Below are positions 1 to 9,063 of a stretch of DNA of 31,122 nucleotides, one piece after another. Origin of the DNA: Usnea hakonensis (lineage: Eukaryota; Ascomycota; Lecanoromycetes; Lecanorales; Parmeliaceae); assembly GCA_013423325.1 (NCBI GenBank), contig BLJB01000530.1, positions 1 to 31,122 of the forward strand, given 5' to 3'. The notes below the pieces were generated by a model. The model was given only the letters and a program-made list of their open reading frames with translations. It did no database searches and had not been told where the DNA came from. Position numbers and translations under genes: made by a program. Numbering within the stretch: the stretch's first letter is position 1; each line of letters begins with the position of its first letter.

Positions 1-540
1 CCCTCTCCCTCTCCCTCTCCCTCTCCCTCTCCCTTTCCCTCTCAACCCCACCCCCTCCTCACAAACCACCTTCTAACCATCTTCCTCCAACAAGAAGATA
101 TCACGCCCTACCTTCCATTCTATTCTATACCCCCCCCCTCTCCCTCAACTCTCAACCCCACACCCTCCCCACATCCCCCCCTCTAACTATCTTCCTCCAA
201 CAAGAAGATATCACATCCTACCTTCTATTCTATTCGATACTACCCTACTCCTGCACAAACCCTCTTATCATACTTATCCCCATCCACCGCCCCTCCACCC
301 GCCTCGTTTAGGTTTGTATTAGGCTATAGAGGACGTATAAGGATGTAGCTAGACGGGAAGTGCGTTCGGGACGGGGGGGGAGTGTACTGCTTGTTATGGG
401 GCTTAGGGTATGAGGGATAGGTTTGGGTTTGGGCGGAGATGTTAGCTTTTGATGGATATAAGGGATGGGTTTAGTGAGGGGAGAGGGGAAGGGGGAGGGG
501 TTGTTAAGTGTAGGGTATAGGGATAAGGGATTAGTTACTC
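1..540. repeat. Low-complexity pyrimidine/purine tract with a 110-bp imperfect tandem repeat
   Basis: The window opens with a CCCTCT hexamer array (about 1-44). A unit containing CAACAAGAAGATATCAC appears twice, at about 71-131 and 181-240, 110 bp apart, with a few C/T differences between copies. From about 300 the composition flips to G-rich on this strand (GGGGAGAGGGGAAGGG-type tracts near 478-500). The 78-residue minus-strand frame here is a Pro/Ser/Thr low-complexity translation of this tract and is not a gene. Confidence 0.8.
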
Positions 541-2500
541 CCACTACCGTTCAGTCTATTATGAATAATTAAGATGAGACCCAGGCCAGATACAAAAAAG
601 AACCCACAAATCTCAACGCGCGGAGATAAGAAACCATCAACAAACTGCATTTTGGGTCGAGAGATGGTGTAAGAAAATCTGCGGACTGTGACGTAGGATC
701 AAGAGTCTCTGATAGCGCAGTATCTTTATAAAAATGAGAGGTAGCACATCAACTTCTAATAGCGATCGATTGCGACCATAGGCGTATCTTTACAAGACTC
801 CCTACGCTTAATAAGATTATCTGAATATATTAATCCACCCCATCAGTCTAGATGCTACATGCCCGGAAAAAAGGGCATCTCCGATTCTCTGCTTAGCACC
901 GTTCAGCGCCAGCCTTCTTAGGGTTGTTAGAGACGCGTTGATTTCGTTTTGGTGGCGGATTTTGTCTCATTCTATTTATACTATGGCGAGTTGAGGTCCA
1001 AGGCAGGCCCACGATAAGCGAGATATCCGAGTTTCATTTCATTCTGATGTTGATTATCTGGTATTGGTCTTCTCTTCCTAGCACTTATTGACACTCCTTA
1101 TCCGCCTTCTCCCTCTTCCTCGCGCCTTCTCTACCGTGCCTCTCCCTCCTCATCCTCCTTCTATACGCGAAGAAAAGTACAAAGTAGACAGTCTTCAAAA
1201 GCATACTGCAGAGGTACTGAGTCTAGCGTAGAGGTCAACGCAAAAGGCGAGCCAACTGCGCCCGAAGCGAATAGATCTCATGCGACACGTTCCCCTAACT
1301 TCCCTTACCAAGGCAAGAGCAAATGTAGAAACCGAAGCTTACTTCCCCCCCGTCTAAGCTGTTACATAGTTCTTTATCGGCCTTCCTAGTATTGTTGGGA
1401 ACGCTGCTAGGGTAGCGATGAGCTCATTTTGGTGCTGGATTCCGTGTATATCGTTTCCAGCGCTTTTCATCATGGCCAGGATATCGCTATAGATCTTCTA
1501 AAAGCCGATATTGGTCTTTTCTTCTTGGTATTGTTCGGCGGCGGCCGTCTATGTCACGAACTTTTTGAGCTCCACTTGTATAACAGACCTAGGTTAAGAC
1601 TATTTCCGCGTTCCCTACAATTGTAGCGTCTACCTTTGGAACAATCTTAATTAAAAATAATAGCCATTAGTGAGAGGAGTACCGCTCAGCGAGGAAGACG
1701 CATTGCTATTGATAAGACGGGCTCTCTTTCAACTGCATAAGTCGAAATGTGAGAAGGGATTATAGTGTGGAGAGGTGCTCCTCGCGTTATTTAGAAATCG
1801 CTCCGATAAGGCCGCGGAAAACCCTTTTGGATGCTAGATACTGCGTATCGTGGACAGTACGCTCCTAAAAATAATAACTAGGGCGTCTGATGGAGTAGTA
1901 TACGTGAATTTGTCTTCGTCATAGACCTTCTGACTGGTCTTATGTTATAGGCACTGTTCGGCGTCGGCAACGCGAAGAACTCGTATTGGTGCTAGATTCC
2001 CTTAACTTTAGACTTAGAAGCAAAGAGAGTCTTGAGCATAAAGGAGTGGGAGCTATAAGTGGATCGCAAAGAAATATCAAGATAGTGAATAACAGGATAC
2101 GGGCGTGTAGGTATATACTAGATACTCAAGCACAATAATTATAAGTATACTACTACCCACCCCTAACTATTAGCATATAACCCTCTTCTACCTTTTATCC
2201 TTCCTAAATGCGTCTGCTTTTGTATTATACTATCTCTATCCTACCTCGCTCTCGCTCCACCGCCCCTACTCCTTCCCTCCACCTATCAACGCAGTGCATC
2301 GATATTCTAAGTCCCTCTCACCACTGAACATGAATCTTCAGAAGTACTCGCAGACAAATTACCAGCGGATCGGGACACACGTCGACTTCCTGATCATGAA
2401 AAGGTGTATCATTCGTGATCGCGCTTTTGCTCTGCGGTCAAGTAAAAGCTAGGTCCATAAAGCTACAAGCTACAAATAATTGCCTCTTACCCAAGCCCTC
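541..2500. other. Gene-free stretch with degenerate dispersed repeats
   Basis: No reading frame here has coding character. Three loosely similar blocks can be recognised, near 920-1075, 1390-1530 and 1905-2000. Each has a GTTCGGCG or GTTGGGAACG-like segment followed by TTTTGGTGCTGGATT or a variant, and a TGGTCTTTTCTTC-like segment lies near each. They look like old copies of one repeat, heavily diverged and rich in TA dinucleotides. I see no transposase or reverse-transcriptase remnant. Confidence 0.45.
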
Positions 2501-2501
2501 C

Positions 2502-2999
2502 CTATATTACTACCGTGCATCGAGTCATTGCACCCCGCTCTCCAATACCCCCTAGAAATAGTTCCAAAAACACCACCACCAACTCCACTCTAGCTTCGTG
2601 TGCATCGCTATCATCGTCTTCTCTGTTTGGACCCTGCGTCTTCGCAATTTCGGACAGGACGCGCTCGGGGCTGATTTGGCTTCGCAGCTCTCTTAGCTCC
2701 ATTGATAGTAAGCGGTAGAGCCAAGTTGGTAGTCAAGATAGATTTTGCTCTTTGCTTCCTGGTGATAGTCTTGCTAGGTGCCTTCTTCGATCTAGAGGCC
2801 TTCTTCTTTCTTCCGTTTATTCCTTTTTCATCTGGCTCGTTTTTATCATCACTGAGATTGTTCTTGGACTCACTATTACTGGATTTGATCAAATCCTAAA
2901 CTGGGGGATGTGCGGTTAGGTGAATGTTAGACCGAGGCCCGGATTTCTTGGAAAGGTGCGAGGCTTATGTTTTGTCGCGGAAGAGATTGCGGCCATTGA
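2502..2999 (-). pseudogene. Lys/Arg-rich hypothetical coding fragment, frame broken
   Basis: Two overlapping minus-strand frames look coding-like. One (2611-2892) is rich in Lys, Arg and Ser and includes GRKKKASRSKKAPSK. The other (2502-2702) includes RSQISPERVLSEIAKTQG followed by an acidic run and hydrophobic residues. They overlap near 2700, where the first frame could pass into the second by a one-base shift; no GT donor lies in the preceding 120 bases that would allow an intron instead. A short ATG-led frame lies upstream (about 2922-2999, MAAISSATKHKPRTF). I do not recognise the protein. The broken frame suggests a pseudogene or a fragment, but both strands are open here, so support is weak. 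Confidence 0.3.
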
Positions 3000-4262
3000 A
3001 TGATAGGATATGATACGATGGATGAAAAAGCTTACGTCTCGATTGATGGTTATTCTTTTTATATCAATTGCGAGTGTGTTGAGTAAGGGCTGGGAAAGAT
3101 TCAAGTGGTGTCAATTAACGCGTCAATTAAATCTCCTCTTCGGCTTAGTCTTTGCATACCAAATAATGCCCTTCCCCTCGGTAATCAGCAAAGGTTTACC
3201 TATACAAGGTGGCAACAGCGTCTTCCCCATGCTGATCGAATTTATCAGTTATATTTAGTGACAATGGCGAGCCAAATAATAAGCTTCGTTATCGAATCTA
3301 GGTAGGAGCTGAGCGTAGTGGCTAACGGGGGCGTCTTTTGCAAAACGTCTGTCTTATAGGTTAAAATTTTGACTTGCAGTTACTAGTGCTAGAGAAGCCC
3401 TTCTACCTACCTGCGTTGGGATTAGGAAAGGTATGACTATCAAGACGCTGCTGTGACAGGATACCGTGGGAAAAGGAGAGCTCGGTTGCGGGCTAAATGT
3501 AGGTCGATCCATTAATGGCCTTGGTCTCGAGCCTTGATCTCGAGCCTCAATTGTCCTCACTGGTGACATTCTTATACATCTCAAACCACTTTCATCGCAT
3601 AATCTATCCAGCATGCCACGGGCCACTTGGGTATCGCCCCTATTCCTACAACCCCTGCGCCTGACCCTTTGTCAGTCCACAAATCGAAACTCTCTGCGTC
3701 TGGACGAGCTTCCACAATCAACACATAAATTAGCAGTAGTCTGACTTTCTACTTTCGACATCTTATTATCCCGTTATCTCAAAGCCTACTACCGCTACCC
3801 CCCCTCCCCCCCCAAACCAACCCAGGCGTGTTCGCATCATTGTCCGGAGCACGATAGCACCAAAATGCAGCTCTTGGAGTCCTTCGCACGACCACAGGCT
3901 GCCGACTCAAGCACGCCAGAAAGGGTCTTCAGGTTCTTGCATTTTCAGTTTATATTACTTGTCAATTGGGGAGAGTCGTAACTACGAGGGGTATGCGTGT
4001 ACTTGCCTCGTCTCCTTCGCCGGTTTGGTAGCCAGCCTCTCACCCTTTAAAGTCAGAACCAGGACTGGGACACGGGCATGGACATAGGTAAACAAGAATG
4101 CTTCCTACTTCTAGTCGTACACAAGACCAAGGTCTTCATTTGCTGTGAGGATACTGATCTGCAAAATCGAGGACGTCGGTAACGGTCAAGCGTATAAGGG
4201 TATAGTCGTCCTCTGAGTATTGATCTTGAAGGGCGCCGAAATATTTATCCGATATTTGCGGC
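3000..4262. other. Intergenic, at most one very short ORF
   Basis: No convincing gene. A 38-codon plus-strand ORF at 3865-3981 starts in a good context (CACCAAAATG) behind a C-rich tract (CCCCCCCTCCCCCCCC, about 3798-3815) of the kind seen in ascomycete promoters. It begins MQLLESFARPQAADSS and then runs into AT-rich sequence, so it may be the remnant of a first exon. A short duplicated CTCGAGCCT motif occurs near 3527-3547. The frames at 3010-3305 have no coding features I can support. Confidence 0.3.
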
Positions 4263-4723
4263 TTAGTTCTGTTGGTGTATCAATTTCTTGATTGATTTCT
4301 GTCATCGAACAATTAGCGTGATAAGAGTTGACATCTCTAGAGACTTACCTTGAAGGCTGACGGAATAACCTTAGGCTCATACCTATTTCCATGCCGCCAA
4401 AGCTTCCGGAGCTTACTTATCAATGTCCCACTATTTTTCGTGTCTATCAATATTTGAAATTCGATGCGAGGCTCCATAAAAATCATCCGCTCCCTTCTGT
4501 TCATATTGATAAGACCCTTGGATGGCGAGCCTGACCTTTGGGACTGTGGGCTTGGTGTCTTGGAAGGCGTAGATGATGACGTCGAAAGCCTAAGAGCACC
4601 CTTAACAAATGAGGATTTATTCGAAAGTCTTTTCTCTTTTGCTAGGCGCCTTTCGCTACCCAGAGATTTTCGAATCCTTGACCGGTCCCCGTCCTCCAAT
4701 CTATCCTCAGGCACATCGAACAT
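4263..4723 (-). CDS. Small basic two-exon orphan protein (hypothetical)
   Basis: Exons are complement(4349..4723) and complement(4263..4298), separated by a 50-bp phase-0 intron (4299-4348). The intron has a consensus GTAAGT donor, a GCTAATT branch site and a GACAG acceptor. The product is about 136 residues: an N-terminal acidic/basic stretch (MFDVPEDRLEDGDRSR), a Ser/Thr/Pro-rich linker (STPSKTPSPQSQRSGSPSKG), and a basic C-terminus with RKLWRHGNRYEPK. No known domain is recognised. The chosen ATG at 4721-4723 is the first in this frame after an upstream stop; a GTG lies two codons earlier and an unseen upstream exon is possible. It lies head-to-head with the kinase-like pseudogene. The good splice signals favour a real transcript; the function is unknown. 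Confidence 0.45.
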
Positions 4724-4857
4724 GTTCACCCCTTTTCTCTTATTGCCGGCCTTACGCTGTCCCCGCGAACCCTTGTAGCAACACCCTCTTTGCCCTTCAC
4801 GACCGTCCTATCGTCAATTGACGTTGACTATATGTTCTTCTTATTTCGCGCAGATAG

Positions 4858-5851
4858 TCGAGGGTTGGTGTCGGGACTGTCTGGCATCTTACGCTTGCGA
4901 ATGAGATAGGTAGGAGGGACGAGAAGGAGGAAGAGGTAGTCGGACATCTACGATCAATGCCCGTAACCCCCCAGACCTTCCCCAACCCTACCGCCATAGA
5001 TTTCGTGAAAACAAGCAAGTGTCGTCGCCTAGCCAGTGAGCTGGATCTTCGCAGATAACAGGATGATTGTGTCGAGAATATGGTCAAGCTCATTCTCCAA
5101 GACCTCATCCAAGAGAGGACGCAGCCACCAGTGTGTTTTAGGTTTGGTAAAGCAAGACCTTCTCGACCCTCATTACCCCAACTGTAAACTCCATCCAAGA
5201 ACAACGAAAGCACAAGGCGCAGAGCGACATACTATTAATACCGAGGAGTTTCGAAGCCTTCTATACACGCAATTACTGAAAACGATGAACACCAACATCG
5301 AACCTCTGGGTGTCCAAGGTGCGCGTAGGGCCATGTTCAAGCTGACACTAGCATCGCATGGCTACACCATGATAGGCAAGGGCACACCCCCGTAGTATGT
5401 TCCCGATCTTGAAAATAAGCGTGCTGTCTACAGCCACTTTAGCGAAATCTAGGGCAATGTGATACCAGTGTGCTTGGGAGCCTTACACTTACAACGTCAA
5501 TATTTCTACCACCCCGACGTGCCCATATTTTACTGGTTGTTGCTCTCATTTGCCGGCAAACCTCTCGACCGGCAAGAATTTTAAATCCGCAAGCCTGATG
5601 TCAATACTTTGGGAGGAGATTTATTACGCCGTGGCATTTCCCACCAAGATTTATCGCCCAACAATGTTCTATGGGATGAAGCAGCCAAAAAACTTATGGT
5701 GGTAGATTTTGAGCGATCTACTTTAACGGTAGTCCGTAGAGAAGCACTACGAGAACTCTCGAGCAATCGGAAAAGAAAACAGAGCATTCAGGACGACGGC
5801 GTAGCAGCTAACTTTGTAGGAAGGCCGCGCTGGGGTATGGTGGGTAGATGA
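4858..5851 (+). pseudogene. Fungal protein-kinase-like (PK-like) pseudogene
   Basis: One protein can be followed through the whole interval despite four in-frame stops (TAA 5056-5058, TAG 5393-5395, TAG 5450-5452, TAA 5582-5584) and one frameshift, an extra T in the run 5136-5139. Recognisable segments, in order, are LGLVKQDLLDPHYPNCKLH, EPLGVQGARRAMFKLTLASH, VPDLENKRAVY, and the catalytic-loop equivalent ISHQDLSPNNVLWDE followed by MVVDFERS, which stands in for HRD and DFG. This is the fungal PK-like family, related in fold to aminoglycoside/Fub-type kinases; members are often abundant and of unknown role. All four stops are one C-to-T step from CAA or CAG, fitting RIP-like decay. The segment between PLDRQEF and the catalytic loop seems short. 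The N-terminus is uncertain; a CGCAG acceptor-like site lies just upstream (about 4848-4853). A functional product is not possible from this copy. Confidence 0.8.
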
Positions 5852-6150
5852 AGGTTGGTAATGGGAAGGACGTGGAACTTTGAGTTTGCATGCATTACAC
5901 AGGTAGAGGTTTTTCAGATTTCCGTGCTAGATGAAATGGTTTTAAAAGAGAATAAAAGGGTCTTTACCCACAAGGTTATAAAACCATACGACCATCCAAG
6001 CTGTCCCCCTTGCTCTGTGCTGCTCCATTAGGAAATATAAAGTTTCAAAACATAAATATACCGAACAGGCATATTTAAGCGATGAAATCTACCGAGGTAC
6101 AACAACTACTTCTTAGTTAACGCTATCTACCTTATCATCCCCAATCAACA
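5852..6150. other. Intergenic spacer between convergent frames
   Basis: About 300 bp of AT-rich DNA between the 3' end of the kinase-like pseudogene and the 3' end of the chromodomain gene. It contains A/T-rich runs that could serve polyadenylation for the minus-strand gene. I see no RNA gene or repeat. Confidence 0.5.
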
Positions 6151-7204
6151 TCATTCCCCCCTACTCAACCATTCCCTCTCAAATCGCCGCATCAACTCCA
6201 GTCTATTCTCCAACTCGCTTCCAGGCAGCCACGTATCCTGCCAGCGCACCTTATACTCATAGCCCCCGCTCGTACGTCTCTTGTCAACAATTTTCTCAAT
6301 CTCCCACTTTTCCCCATGCTTTACTGAAGCACGTTGACCCTGATGTTCCTGAGGAGTAGAAGCGCATTGATGCTGGCCTTTTCTGGGACTAGTGATGTTG
6401 GTATGAGATGCGCTATGCTGGGTTGATCTTTCGTTGTTCTTTGGGACTAGAGGGTTGTCTGAAAACATATTAGAGATTCTCTGTGCTTGTCGGATGTACC
6501 TTAAGGGATCGTACCTTGGTCATTAATGTGAACGCTAGACTTCTTCCTCCTAGCGCTGGTTGGACCGCTACCTTTGTCTGGTCCTTCATCGTTCTCGGAG
6601 CCTAGAGGGTTGTCTAAGAATATGTTAGAAGAAATCCTCGGTACTTATCGGACATGTTCCAAAGGGTCGTACTCTGATCATTAGTACCAACCTCAGATCC
6701 ACTAACTTGGTCCAGTCCTTCGTTATCCTCCAGCACCAGAGGGTTGTCTAAGAATGTCAGAAAATACCCCGGGTGCTTGTCAGAAATTGCTTCAAGGGAT
6801 CGTACCTCGATTACTACCGACTTGGGATTGACTTGGGCGTAGCGCCTTTTCGCGTTGCCGAGCCGGACCAGAATATTGAGCTTCTTCGTATAGCTGAAAA
6901 TTTGGCGGAGAGGGAGGTCTTCTGAAAGCAACCTTAGGCGGCGAGGGGGGCCTTCTGAAGGCAACCTTAGGTCGCAATCGAGTTCGTAAAAACTCCAGCT
7001 CTTCTAAAATATTATCAGTCTCATCTATCGATCCAGCCATCTTCTGATCTTTCAAAGGTTGTTGGAAGCGTCTTTAGGATCCAGCAGCTCACCTCTCAGG
7101 CGGGCTTTTTTCTCCAATCGAGATGCACTCTCCTCACCGTCATTCAAATCTGCAGTATCTGCTTTCCGCTTCAGGAAATTCCGAACATTGGTACGTTGAG
7201 CCAT
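6151..7204 (-). CDS. Short chromodomain protein with tandemly repeated internal exons
   Basis: Five exons, complement(7093..7204, 6806..7048, 6673..6747, 6515..6613, 6151..6458), join into 278 codons without a stop. All four introns (44, 58, 59, 56 bp) are phase 1. Introns 2-4 share a GTACGA donor and a TAG or CAG acceptor followed by ACAACCCTCT. The N-terminus is basic (MAQRTNVRNFLKRKAD). Residues about 64-86 carry a twice-repeated KVAFRRPPSPP. Exons 3, 4 and 5 each open with (D/N)NPL and an acidic stretch. The C-terminal ~45 residues (about 227-270) are a chromodomain: KWEIEKIVDKRR, YEYKVRW and TWLPGSEL. Chromodomains bind methyl-lysine histone tails or tether integrases to chromatin; here the protein is too small to be a retroelement polyprotein. 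The usual GF/GY-containing loop between the RW and TW strands is missing, so one aromatic cage residue may be absent. Fungal orphan chromodomain proteins are the likely relatives; the role is unknown. Confidence 0.75.
6459..6805 (-). repeat. Three diverged copies of an intron-plus-exon unit
   Basis: Reading the minus strand, a unit consisting of a GTACGA-donor intron of 56-59 bp followed by an exon opening ACAACCCTCT begins at 6805, 6672 and 6514 (spacing 133 and 158 bp). Intron interiors are also alike: variants of CGACAAGCAC or TGACAAGCAC lie midway in the introns. Because each intron is phase 1, copies can be added or lost without changing frame. Confidence 0.8.
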
Positions 7205-8054
7205 GATCTGACTATGATGTTACAACGAAGGGGGTGAAAGAAAGAAATAAATGAAAATTTCTTTTGTGCGTGCTTAGTGCGAAATATACGCGTCGCACTC
7301 ACCATAGAGTCACGACGTAGGGCGCGTTGACGCGAGGCCACGCTTACTCTTCCCATTCAATGTCGCACTGGCGAATTGTTGCTTCTGAATTTGATTAGAA
7401 CGCTATTGGGCTGCTTGGGGGGGGATCACCTCTGACTATATAGATATAGTGGAAACATTCGCAGAGGCTATACCTTGTGGATGACAGCCTACTGGTGTGA
7501 GACTTGGTGCTATCTGTGACTGAACCTTTGCAAATCCTTCAAGGGTGTGAGTATTACTTGGTTGGTATTTGCTTCGATCCAACTCACTAACAAAGTCATT
7601 CGACACTGGAATTTATGCTACGGGTTCAGCGAAGAAAATCCCAACGACGTCTCAAATGTAGATCCCATAGCAGTCTCTAATCCTAGTAGAGAGATCAGCA
7701 ATTCTTTCCGCGTCTCTCTCAGAATACATACTTAGAGCAAGAGAACCCCATCGCCGCAATCTCTAGATTCGTACCAGATTTTCCCCTAATCCTATTGTTG
7801 TTAAGTGGAAGGACTTGAGGTCGGAGTGGAGCTACATTTCTCTACTCACAGACTCCAAAGCCGTGAATAGAGCGTAGTGTAACAATATCTTCTTTGAACT
7901 GCTATATACTTGTGATACAGCTACCTTACGTCTAACTTGAAGCCTTAGAACGGTATACTATGTGTAAACGATCTCCATAGTTTAGTAGAAGGACAGTACT
8001 TCTCAAAGCCCCAGCAAGGCTATACCAAAGAACCACACTCCTATCCAGTAATCC
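7205..8054. other. Upstream region of the chromodomain gene and gene-free DNA
   Basis: The first ~200 bp would include the promoter of the minus-strand chromodomain gene; I see no clear TATA box. The rest contains only short frames with no recognisable protein features. No RNA gene was found. Confidence 0.4.
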
Positions 8055-8820
8055 TCTCACGCTCAGTGCTTCATTCGCTGCCTTGCGACATGCATGCCAA
8101 TATTCAAATGCACAGGGAGGGTAGCTGTAATAGTAGTTGACCTATCTCATGGCCTCGAACAGTGGCCTGTAGGAGAAAGATCTAGGCCTGTTACTATAGC
8201 GCTAAGAAGACTACTATGTGTATTGGGTGTAGATCTGGGATGGGAATGTAGCTATTTTTTGTATATATAAAAAAAAGATGGAATGAGCCTAGAAGAGATG
8301 GATTGAATCGAGTATTTGTAGTGGAGGGAGTAGTGTATAGACACTTGTTGTGATACACTATCCTCGCCACAGTAGGACTGGGGGTTAGTGATTTCGTTTA
8401 TGGCATAATCAGATAATTCGTTTTAGTGGTTTCATGCATAGATTCGAAGCATGGGTTCCAAATACCATGGTTTAGGGACTTGGTGCATAGGCATAGCCAT
8501 GGCCCGAGCTAGGGCGGGTTAGTGCTTCGTTCGCCACATCCGAGCCATGCGAATTGCATGCAAATGATCAAATGCTCCTAGGAGGTAGCTGTAACAGTGG
8601 TTGGCCAATCTCATTGCCATGGATAGGCCGAACAGTGACCCCTGAAGGTATATTCAGGCCTTGCCGCAGCACTAAGAAGACTCCCATATCTATTCGATAT
8701 AGACCTGGAGTAGATATATAGATAGATGTATATACAGGCAGGGGTGGGTGGGCGAAAAAAGAATGCAATGCAATGCAATGAAGGAGACTCTGAAAGAGAT
8801 GAATCGACTGAAGAGCAATT
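8055..8820. repeat. Two diverged direct repeats of about 260-290 bp
   Basis: Copy 1 (about 8060-8315) and copy 2 (about 8520-8815) align along their length. Shared blocks include CGCTCAGTGCTTCATTCGCT versus GGGTTAGTGCTTCGTTCGCC, GGTAGCTGTAA(T/C)AGT, CCAATCTCAT versus CCTATCTCAT, and CTAAGAAGACT. Copy 2 lies inside the inverted-repeat-ended element described separately and also holds an AATGC pentamer run (8761-8780). Copy 1 lies just outside that element. No coding capacity is seen in either. Confidence 0.65.
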
Positions 8821-8987
8821 GCCAGTGCAAATCACCTTATTTATGCACTCCTGGAAGGACACAGTCTCCTGATTCTCATTGCCTTGGCCATGTGGCCATG
8901 ACCATTCCACCGAATCCATGCACCGAAACACCACCGAAACCAGTCATGCGATATCCGAAATCACTAACCCCCAGTCCTACTGTGGCG
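8365..8987. mobile_element. MITE-like non-autonomous element with 32-bp perfect terminal inverted repeats
   Basis: Positions 8365-8396 and 8956-8987 are exact reverse complements over 32 bases (outer end CGCCACAGTAGGACTGGGGG). Similarity continues imperfectly about 60 bp further inward on both arms (CATGCA...GAAACCAC-like motifs). Sequence similarity stops abruptly outside the 32-mers, marking the element's ends. At 623 bp with no transposase it is best read as a non-autonomous DNA transposon. No clear target-site duplication is visible: left flank TATCCT, right flank AACACG. The superfamily is therefore not assigned. It sits 76 bp beyond the stop codon of the seven-helix protein gene. Confidence 0.7.
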
Positions 8988-9063
8988 AACACGAGATGGC
9001 CTAGGTTTCAAAGAGACACTGTCAACCCAACCCGGCTCTTTCGACAAGTACTTTTCCTATCTT

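Noticed and set aside
308..544. Pro/Ser/Thr-rich 78-residue ORF
   Set aside because: Simple translation of a G-rich low-complexity tract adjoining the CCCTCT repeat.
5131..5145. Programmed ribosomal frameshift in the PK-like gene
   Set aside because: The same gene has four nonsense codons, so the T-run shift is more simply a decay indel or a sequencing error.
4797..5213. 138-residue minus-strand ORF
   Set aside because: It is the antisense of the PK-like pseudogene, whose plus-strand translation matches a known family.
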